Origin: Glaciecola sp. UBA2563
GTDB taxonomy: Bacteria > Pseudomonadota > Gammaproteobacteria > Enterobacterales > Alteromonadaceae
Direction of reading: 5' to 3'
Assembly (NCBI GenBank): GCA_002340325.1
Contig: DDLV01000018.1
Coordinates: forward strand, 1 to 64,000
Length of the DNA stretch: 64,000 nucleotides
Shown here: positions 57,545 to 64,000 of the stretch, piece after piece
How positions within the stretch are numbered: the first letter of the stretch is position 1
Layout of the letters: the number at the start of each line of letters is the position of its first letter
Made by a program: the position numbers and the translations under genes
The notes under the pieces: model-generated
Seen by the model: only the letters and a program-made list of their open reading frames with translations
Told to the model about the DNA's origin: nothing
The model's database searches: none

Positions 57545-59399
57545 TCAATTTGCGTCAAAACCTAAAGGCACAATTACCACGGGTATTTTCATCTCATTAA
57601 CCCTATTGTTCGTCTTTACACATGTTCATGCTCAAGAAGGCGTTTTGACTGCTGAAGCAGCAGAACTTGAGGCCGAGACCAACGAACAAGAAAACACTCT
57701 CACTGATTTGTTTGAAGACAATGATTCGGGCACTGAGCAACCTGCACCGCCAGTAGAATTACTCGACCCTGTTGGCGCTACAGAAGAGGCAAATCAAATT
57801 GTATTAAGCGACATTAGCTTCAGTAGAAACGGTGATGTTGCAAATGTACTGCTTTCATTTGATAACGGAGTACCGCTTGCAAGCTTAGTCGAAGCGGAGG
57901 GTAAAATTTCCGTGATTTTTGAGGATACAATCGTAAGCGACGACCAATATGTGCAGATAGACGTCACTCAGTTTGGTACTTCCGTCAGCAGTATTGAGTC
58001 TTTTCAGGAGGATGATATAGCAAGTGTTGACATTCTGGTCGACGGCAATGTCAAGCTCGATATCACCAACACAGAAGCAGGCTATACCATCTCTGTGGCT
58101 CAAAAGACACCCGAAGAGGTGGCCGAGGAAGAGAAAGAGGAAAACGCTTTATACTCTGGCACGCCTATTACATTGAACTTTCAAGATGTTCCGGTTAGAC
58201 AGGTGCTACAGATCATTGCGCAAGTAAATGGATTTAATCTCGTTACGACAGATACGGTAACCGGTAACGTCACAATAAATCTGGACTCCGTGCCATGGGA
58301 TCAAGCTCTCGATATGATTTTGGAAATTAGAGGACTTGGTAAGAAGCTAGAAGGCAACATACTACTCGTTGCTCCAGCGTCAGAATTAGCAGCGCGTGAA
58401 ACTCAGCAATTACAATCACAGCAACAAGTCCAAGCACTTGAAGAGCTGAAATCAGCAAACATTACTATTAACTATGCGAAAGCAGCAGAGCTCGCAGAGA
58501 TACTCGTCTCAGATAACGGTAGCATTCTATCTGACAGAGGTGCCGTCAGCGTTGATGAACGAACCAACACCTTGTTAATTAGAGACATCCAAGAGTCGAT
58601 TGACAGCGCCAGAGCGCTTATCGAAATCCTAGACATTCCAGTAAAACAAGTATTAATTGAATCTCGCATGGTAACCGTCAGAGAGAACTTTGACGAACAG
58701 CTTGGCGTTCGGTGGGGCTTTACCGGGCGTGAAAGCGATAGTTCGATAACCGGTTCACTTGAGGGTAACGACATTGCAGGCGCAGGAATCGTGCCGGATA
58801 TCACTGACAGGCTAAATGTTAATCTTCCCGTTTCAAGTCCTGCAGGACGAATAGGTTTTCAGATTGCGAATTTGGGCGATGGAAACATCTTAGACCTTGA
58901 GTTAAGCGCGCTTGAATCTGAAAACAACGGTGAGATCATTGCGAGTCCAAGAATCACAGTAGCTAACCAACAAGAAGCCTACATCGAGCAAGGTACAGAA
59001 ATCCCCTTTGTGCAAGCGACGTCGTCCGGTGCAACTTCAGTTGAGTTCAAAAAAGCAGTACTCAGCCTTAAAGTGACACCTCAGATCACACCAGACAATC
59101 GCATTATATTGGACCTAGTGGTGACACAAGATACGCGTGGTGAAACTGTGCAAACATCAACTGGTCCTGCTGTAGCAATTGATACTCAAGAGATTTCAAC
59201 GCAGGTGCTGGTTGAGAACGGAGAGACCATCGTGTTGGGCGGTATTTTTCAGCAAGAAGTTTCAGACGCTGTCTCTAAAGTACCAATGCTCGGAGATCTG
59301 CCTGTTGTAGGCGGCATATTCAGAAACACTCAGCAACTCGAAACCAAGCGCGAACTATTGATATTTGTTACACCCAAAATCGTTACTGAAGGGCTCTAG
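57528..59399 (+). CDS. pilQ: Type IV pilus secretin PilQ
   Basis: The 623-residue outer-membrane secretin has a signal peptide (GIFISLTLLFVFTHVHA), an AMIN domain (about 85-185), a secretin/TonB short N-terminal domain (ITLNFQDVPVRQVLQIIAQV), an N1/NolW-like domain and a C-terminal secretin channel (EIIASPRITVANQQEAYIEQ, VPMLGDLPVVGGIF). Start is ambiguous between ATG 57528 and 57537. It is last in pilMNOPQ. Confidence 0.95.
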   Translation: MITMFNQFASKPKGTITTGIFISLTLLFVFTHVHAQEGVLTAEAAELEAETNEQENTLTDLFEDNDSGTEQPAPPVELLDPVGATEEANQIVLSDISFSRNGDVANVLLSFDNGVPLASLVEAEGKISVIFEDTIVSDDQYVQIDVTQFGTSVSSIESFQEDDIASVDILVDGNVKLDITNTEAGYTISVAQKTPEEVAEEEKEENALYSGTPITLNFQDVPVRQVLQIIAQVNGFNLVTTDTVTGNVTINLDSVPWDQALDMILEIRGLGKKLEGNILLVAPASELAARETQQLQSQQQVQALEELKSANITINYAKAAELAEILVSDNGSILSDRGAVSVDERTNTLLIRDIQESIDSARALIEILDIPVKQVLIESRMVTVRENFDEQLGVRWGFTGRESDSSITGSLEGNDIAGAGIVPDITDRLNVNLPVSSPAGRIGFQIANLGDGNILDLELSALESENNGEIIASPRITVANQQEAYIEQGTEIPFVQATSSGATSVEFKKAVLSLKVTPQITPDNRIILDLVVTQDTRGETVQTSTGPAVAIDTQEISTQVLVENGETIVLGGIFQQEVSDAVSKVPMLGDLPVVGGIFRNTQQLETKRELLIFVTPKIVTEGL

Positions 59400-59419
59400 A
59401 CGGAACCCCAATTACAAGA

Positions 59420-59457
59420 GGAGCAACTGCAATTGCCTGATAATACGCGGTTGCTCC
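59420..59457 (+). terminator. Weak hairpin after pilQ
   Basis: GGAGCAAC (59420-59427) pairs with GTTGCTCC (59450-59457), an 8-bp perfect stem with a 22-base loop and no proper T-run. It may terminate the pil operon. The remaining part of the 265-base gap to aroK has no further feature that I can support. Confidence 0.35.
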
Positions 59458-59664
59458 GAAAAATAGCCCTCAACACTTGCAAAACCAACCATATAACTGA
59501 GATAATCCGCAACACTCGAAATATTCCCGAGGAGAATGTGCATAAACGACAACACAGTCGTTAACGTCTTACGCTGACTTTTGCACTTAGCTAACGACTT
59601 TTACTACAAATCAATTTGTAGGCGAGTTTAACCAAAAAATAATTTAGCAAATAAATAGGCAATC

Positions 59665-60180
59665 ATGGCTGAGAAACGTAACGTATTCCTTGTTGGTCCT
59701 ATGGGCGCTGGTAAAAGCACTATTGGAAGACACCTCGCTGATGAACTTCATTTAGATTTTTTTGACTCCGACCAAGAGATTGAACGTCGGACAGGCGCTG
59801 ATATATCTTGGATATTTGATTTGGAAGGCGAAGAGGGTTTTCGCAAACGAGAAGAAAACATCATTGAAGAATTAACTGAAAAACAAGGTATCGTTCTGGC
59901 CACTGGCGGTGGTTCTGTTATCTCAAAAAAAATTAGAAATCATCTATCAGCTCGAGGCATTGTCGTTTATTTACAGACAACCATAGATAAGCAAGTCGCT
60001 CGAACACAACGAGATAAAAGACGTCCATTACTGCAAAATGACAAACCTGAAAAAGTACTTGTAGAACTTGCAAGCGAACGCAATCCACTTTATGAAGAAG
60101 TCGCTGACTATGTTGTCGATACTGACGACCAAAGTGCCCGCGCAGTTGCTAATCAGATAATAAACAAAATAGGGCTCTGA
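59665..60180 (+). CDS. aroK: Shikimate kinase I
   Basis: AroK phosphorylates shikimate in aromatic synthesis. The 171-residue protein has Walker [10 protein letters not shown] (about 11-19), [13 protein letters not shown] with the shikimate-binding aspartate, and the LATGGGSVI segment. It begins the aroK-aroB-damX cluster, 8 bases before aroB, conserved across gammaproteobacteria. Confidence 0.96.
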   Translation: MAEKRNVFLVGPMGAGKSTIGRHLADELHLDFFDSDQEIERRTGADISWIFDLEGEEGFRKREENIIEELTEKQGIVLATGGGSVISKKIRNHLSARGIVVYLQTTIDKQVARTQRDKRRPLLQNDKPEKVLVELASERNPLYEEVADYVVDTDDQSARAVANQIINKIGL

Positions 60181-60187
60181 GCAACGA

Positions 60188-61261
60188 ATGAACCCAATTG
60201 TTGTTGATCTCGGTAACAGAAGTTACCCAATATATATTGAAGCCGGTATTTTTCACAATACCGGTTTTTCTTTTACTGAAGTAAAACATGATAATGTTGT
60301 CGTTTTGACGAACACAACCGTTGGCCCGCTTTATCAAGAAACGATCGTACGAAAGCTTTCCGCACTAGGCAAATCTGTTTCCGTTATCACTATTGACGAT
60401 GGCGAACAGTACAAACATCTGCAAACATTTGAATACATTATGGGCAAACTATTAGAAAAGCCCATGGGTCGAGATACAGTGCTGGTTGCGCTTGGTGGCG
60501 GTGTTGTTGGCGACATTGGCGGATTTGTCTCAGCTTGTTACCAGCGCGGTATAGATTTTGTGCAGGTCCCCACTACCCTATTATCCCAAGTTGACTCCTC
60601 AGTTGGAGGAAAGACGGCGGTTAATCATGCACTTGGTAAAAATATGATTGGCGCTTTTTATCAACCAAAAGCCGTTTTTATTGATACTGACACACTTAAT
60701 TCACTGCCTGACAATGAATTCTCGGCCGGCATGGCAGAAGTTATTAAATACGGGATCATTTACGATTTAGCATTTTTCGAATGGTTAAAAGAAAACAAGG
60801 CCTCTATTCGCGCAAAATCTCCGCCTCACATTGCGCATGTTGTGACTCGATGCTGCCAAATAAAAGCTGAAATTGTGAAAGAAGATGAAAAAGAGAAAGG
60901 CATCAGAGCGCTTCTCAATTTAGGCCACACCTTTGGCCATGCCATCGAAGCAGAGCAGGGCTATGGCAAGTGGCTTCATGGCGAAGCAGTGTCAGCCGGC
61001 ATGGTTTTTGCCTCAGTCTTATCGAATATGCGTGGCGGCATTTCTTTGACGGAATTGGAGGAGATAAAAGATTTACTTTCATTTTTCAATCTTCCAGTTT
61101 CTGGCCCAAAAGAAATGACAGTCGGTCAGTATGTTAAGCATATGAAGCGCGACAAAAAGGTAGAACATGGTCATATGCGTTTTATAATTCCGACGACTAT
61201 TGGCCACGCAGAGATTGTGAATGACGTAAAAGACACGGAGCTACAGGCAGTTTTGGGGTAG
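60188..61261 (+). CDS. aroB: 3-dehydroquinate synthase
   Basis: AroB converts DAHP to dehydroquinate, the second step of the shikimate pathway. The 357-residue protein has the NAD-binding LGGGVVGDIGGFVSACYQRG, VPTTLLSQVDSSVGGKT, and metal-binding HTFGHAIE with GEAVSAGM. The order aroK-aroB-damX is conserved. Confidence 0.96.
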   Translation: MNPIVVDLGNRSYPIYIEAGIFHNTGFSFTEVKHDNVVVLTNTTVGPLYQETIVRKLSALGKSVSVITIDDGEQYKHLQTFEYIMGKLLEKPMGRDTVLVALGGGVVGDIGGFVSACYQRGIDFVQVPTTLLSQVDSSVGGKTAVNHALGKNMIGAFYQPKAVFIDTDTLNSLPDNEFSAGMAEVIKYGIIYDLAFFEWLKENKASIRAKSPPHIAHVVTRCCQIKAEIVKEDEKEKGIRALLNLGHTFGHAIEAEQGYGKWLHGEAVSAGMVFASVLSNMRGGISLTELEEIKDLLSFFNLPVSGPKEMTVGQYVKHMKRDKKVEHGHMRFIIPTTIGHAEIVNDVKDTELQAVLG

Positions 61262-61284
61262 CTCTAAGAACGAGAGCAGCTACA

Positions 61285-62817
61285 GTGGCAGACATAATTA
61301 GTAGATTATTCCAGTTAACAGCAACATCACCTAGTCTTGTTATCATAGGCTGCGACAAAGCCTCACAACAACAGCAATTGCAGAACGAATTTCTTTCGCG
61401 TCAAGATGAAAACGCTGAAGTGAGTTTTTTTGCTGCAGAACAGCACATGAATATAAATGCGCTGAGAAAAATGATATTTCAGCAGTTTACGCAAAAAAAT
61501 GCGACTGATTACCGCCTAGAAATAAAGGACTTGTTTACACGACAGCTTTCAAGCGACACCACTAATGTGCTGTGTATCACTCAAGCTGACAATCTCCCTG
61601 ACCAATTCGCAGCTGAATTAATGAGTTGGGTCGCTTCGATAGAAGCAGGACTGTGTAAGGACAATATCAATATACTGTTGTTTGCTAGCCAAGCGTGGGG
61701 AGAAGTAAAATACAGTTGGTTGGATAAACAAAGTGCGGCATCCCCTATCTTTATATCCGCTTCAACAGCGGACGCGGTTGGTTTCGATGTTAACGAGCTC
61801 GAACAGCTTATGTCTGAGCAACGCGCTTTTTTCGCCAAAGACGGACTCTTTGGAAAGAAAAACACGGCGGCATCACTATTTCGCAATGTTTGGTTTAAAA
61901 GTGGTATCGCCAGCATCTTTCTTTTGTTTTTCTCCGGCATGTTAGCAGCTCAATACAGCGAACAATTATTCGCATTTTTCAATTCAGATACATTCTTGCC
62001 CGAACAGCCAAGTGCACAGGAGGCTGAAACAGCTAATAAACCTAGCTCAGTATTTGTCGAATCAAACGCACAAGCGCTTTCGTCGTCCGACTCGCTGGAA
62101 GGGCAAATATCGCTTTACACCGATACAACCACATCAGAAAACGAAGAAAAATACGCGAGCGTTACGAGTGAAATATTAGCTGGGAGCTGGCAAAAGGATG
62201 TTGACCCAGGATCCGATGAATTCGACACTAGTAACACCAGTGATAGTACAGACTACATTGATTCCAACGATGATTTCGATGACATTAGCAATGATACGGC
62301 ACCACCGACAACGGTAGATTTTCAAGTCCCAGACATCATCAGTGTCGCCCAACTTGACGAGCAATTAGGTGAGCTGAGCGCTGAATCTCAGGCCAACAAC
62401 GACTCTCAGATTGGAGAAGCTGCAGATCGCACAACAACAAGCATCGCACCTCAACCGACGTTTACCGGTGCAGGTACGCCCGGGTTTATCCGGCCAAGAC
62501 AGGTAGACGAATACAACTTTGATGAAGAACTCCTGTTACAGCTACCGAATAATCAAGTAGTGCTTCAACTTTCTGGCATGCGGGATATTTCCATCCTAAC
62601 TACATATCTTGATAACAATGATGTTGATGGTGACATCTGGATTTATCAGACTGAACTGAATGGCGGTGAATGGTATGTAGTTTTACATGGAGATACGTTC
62701 GACAGTGACGTTCTAGCTAGGAACAACGCTCCCTCGTACCCAGCAGGATTATTCAGCGCTAGACCGTTTACGAAAACGATAGCACAGATACGATATGAGA
62801 TTACAGGCTTGTATTAG
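61285..62817 (+). CDS. damX: DamX, SPOR-domain division protein
   Basis: DamX sits in the inner membrane at the division septum. GTG 61285 with GAGAG upstream gives 510 residues: a cytoplasmic N-terminal AAA-like region, one helix (IASIFLLFFSGMLA, about 211-224), a long acidic serine/threonine/aspartate-rich linker (about 240-400) and a C-terminal SPOR domain (about 420-510) that binds denuded peptidoglycan. The order after aroB is normal, but the next gene is reversed. Confidence 0.9.
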   Translation: MADIISRLFQLTATSPSLVIIGCDKASQQQQLQNEFLSRQDENAEVSFFAAEQHMNINALRKMIFQQFTQKNATDYRLEIKDLFTRQLSSDTTNVLCITQADNLPDQFAAELMSWVASIEAGLCKDNINILLFASQAWGEVKYSWLDKQSAASPIFISASTADAVGFDVNELEQLMSEQRAFFAKDGLFGKKNTAASLFRNVWFKSGIASIFLLFFSGMLAAQYSEQLFAFFNSDTFLPEQPSAQEAETANKPSSVFVESNAQALSSSDSLEGQISLYTDTTTSENEEKYASVTSEILAGSWQKDVDPGSDEFDTSNTSDSTDYIDSNDDFDDISNDTAPPTTVDFQVPDIISVAQLDEQLGELSAESQANNDSQIGEAADRTTTSIAPQPTFTGAGTPGFIRPRQVDEYNFDEELLLQLPNNQVVLQLSGMRDISILTTYLDNNDVDGDIWIYQTELNGGEWYVVLHGDTFDSDVLARNNAPSYPAGLFSARPFTKTIAQIRYEITGLY

Positions 62818-62829
62818 GAGTCATAAAGC

Positions 62830-63660
62830 CTAGCCGTTTTCTGAAAGCGTATCGGCAATTTGTTTCAGCGTCTTCTCATCGAAATTTTTCAATGCCAAGA
62901 CTTCCATGGCTTTCGTCCTGTTTCCATTACAGGCAATCATTCTTGGGGCTCTGATCTGAAATACATGAAAACCAGCGTCCACATACGCGCTGACAATGCG
63001 GCCGGTAGCTTGATTTGAGATAACCATTGGATTGGGCTTGTCCTCTACCCATTCCAGTAACCTTAACTGGTCTTGCCATGAGTATCCAAGCGTATGATAC
63101 TGTGTAAATGGCACATCATAAGGTGGGTCCATATAGATGAAGTCTTGAGCATTAGTTTCAATATTTGAAAAATCACCGTGTGTGAATTGCCAATCGTTCA
63201 GGTAACTGCTGTATGCTTGCAAGCTTTTTTGATAATCAATTTTCTTAAATTGTCCGAAAGGAACGTTAAACAACCCCGATTTATTAAATCTGCACAAACC
63301 GTTGTAACCAGTTCTGATCAAATAATAAAATAGTTGCGCCGCATGATTACCAAATATCTGATTTTCTTTGATTAAATCGTTGAACTCTTCTCTAGCAAGG
63401 TAAAACTCTTCTTTTTTATTGCCATAGTTCAATGTAAAGACAAAGCCCTTTTTGAGTTCCATAAAGAAGTTTATGATGTGTGGATTTGCGTCATTCAGCA
63501 ATGCCGTTTTTGGTTTTAAACCCAAGGTTATTGCCATACCACCTACAAATGGCTCAACTAACCTAGTGCTTTCCACTGAAACGTAGATTTCTCGTAGCGT
63601 GGGTACTAGCCACCGCTTACCACCAGCCCATTTCAACGGCGGCATTATTTGTTCGCGCAT
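62830..63660 (-). CDS. Dam-type DNA adenine methyltransferase, reversed relative to the aro cluster
   Basis: Dam methylates adenine in GATC, using S-adenosylmethionine. The 276-residue protein has PPLKWAGGKR (motif I), YNGLCRFNKSGLFNVPFG, the catalytic DPPY at about 178-181 and a C-terminal ending. Compared with E. coli Dam the VEPFVGG region and the C-terminal half differ and resemble phage or restriction-associated enzymes. In this gene order dam normally follows damX on the same strand; here it is convergent (12-base gap). Likely a replacement or acquired copy, though a divergent ortholog moved by inversion is possible. Confidence 0.83.
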   Translation of the reverse strand: MREQIMPPLKWAGGKRWLVPTLREIYVSVESTRLVEPFVGGMAITLGLKPKTALLNDANPHIINFFMELKKGFVFTLNYGNKKEEFYLAREEFNDLIKENQIFGNHAAQLFYYLIRTGYNGLCRFNKSGLFNVPFGQFKKIDYQKSLQAYSSYLNDWQFTHGDFSNIETNAQDFIYMDPPYDVPFTQYHTLGYSWQDQLRLLEWVEDKPNPMVISNQATGRIVSAYVDAGFHVFQIRAPRMIACNGNRTKAMEVLALKNFDEKTLKQIADTLSENG

Positions 63661-63924
63661 GTTTTATTCTTGTATGATTTTGGCGTTGGTGAGTTCATTT
63701 GACTCACATTTCGAAAGCGCAATTTACCCGCATCCTTCTTTACATTAACGCACAGAAGATACGTCCCGCTCTCTGCTAAGTATAGACGCTGGTAGTATTG
63801 ATTGAAACGATTGTACACATAACAAACAAACTACAGGCATCAATCCGGCTAGTTTTTTAAAGATAAACAAACTCTACACCTAAAAAGACGTCAAGTTCAG
63901 CCGATTAATATATGTCTAAGAAAA
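63661..63924 (+). other. Non-coding stretch before window end
   Basis: No gene of length is found between the Dam-type start and 63925. The sequence is AT-rich without a clear promoter, tRNA or inverted repeat that I can support. Together with the following short open frame, the gap without a gene is more than 300 bases. Confidence 0.5.
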
Positions 63925-64000
63925 ATGCACTCAGGGTATATACGAGTAAATGATTTTGTTGCGTGGCTTGCTTTTAAAAATGCTGCTGTTGGTACTAGTA
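63925..64000 (+). CDS. Possible partial gene running off the window
   Basis: An open frame starts at ATG 63925 (MHSGYIRVNDFVAWLAFKN, then AAVGTS) and stays open to the end of the window. The peptide has a plausible, ordinary composition, but with 25 residues and only a weak ribosome site (TAAG upstream) it could be chance. No family is recognised. Confidence 0.25.
   Translation, partial: MHSGYIRVNDFVAWLAFKNAAVGTS

Noticed and set aside
1..64000. tRNA genes, rRNA genes, CRISPR arrays, insertion sequences
   Set aside because: None was found by eye in the gaps; no transposase or repeat-spacer pattern is seen.

Overview
The window reads as a chromosomal segment of a marine gammaproteobacterium, most likely of the order Alteromonadales. 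The basis is conserved gene order (gpmI-envC beside a yibN-like rhodanese, grxC, secB and gpsA; mrcA divergent from pilMNOPQ, then aroK, aroB and damX; argCBFGH with a separate argA), a fairly AT-rich composition, and protein types common in that order such as DUF1501/DUF1800 pairs and paired amidohydrolases. No rRNA, tRNA, CRISPR array, insertion sequence or prophage was recognised. The organism assignment is inference.

Layout. 0.2-7.3 kb is a six-gene MoxR/Bat-type operon with overlapping genes (MoxR ATPase, DUF58, DUF4381, two von Willebrand proteins, BatD). 7.5-13.9 kb holds a NafY/NifX-like cofactor-binding protein, an amino acid:sodium symporter, a secreted unknown, a cupin, and a DUF1800-DUF1501 operon. 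14.2-18.8 kb holds two exported amidohydrolases carrying three amidohydrolase domains, two of them without the usual HxH metal motif. 18.9-27.9 kb is the envC/gpmI | rhodanese-grxC-secB-gpsA core, an HhH/OmpA-BON pair, a secreted unknown and trmL. 28.2-33.6 kb carries an AcuI/YhdH reductase, an exported S9 peptidase, a GGDEF protein and a lysophospholipase-like hydrolase that overlaps cpxA. 33.6-36.7 kb is cpxRA facing a double-length Spy/CpxP protein, with a CpxR-like box between them.

36.8-41.7 kb is the most accessory-looking stretch: VOC and GNAT proteins, a decayed MarR regulator, a class IV aminotransferase with a small sulfotransferase, a desaturase-like membrane protein and a LacX-like epimerase. 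It is followed by a 121-bp nested inverted repeat, then two ARG boxes and the arginine operon argCBFGH-argA. Palindromes lie before argA and a 15-bp tandem repeat covers its stop codon. 49.1-59.4 kb is DUF2339 and mrcA facing pilMNOPQ. 59.7-62.8 kb is aroK-aroB-damX. The last complete gene is a Dam-type methylase on the opposite strand from the rest of that cluster, followed by sparse sequence and the start of a possible partial gene.

Working together: arginine synthesis from glutamate is nearly complete here (argD and argE are absent). The cell-envelope theme is strong: EnvC, PBP1a, DamX, the type IV pilus, Cpx stress sensing and OmpA-like proteins. The parts most worth following up are the aminotransferase-sulfotransferase pair behind a dead MarR gene, the nested inverted repeat, and the reversed Dam gene.
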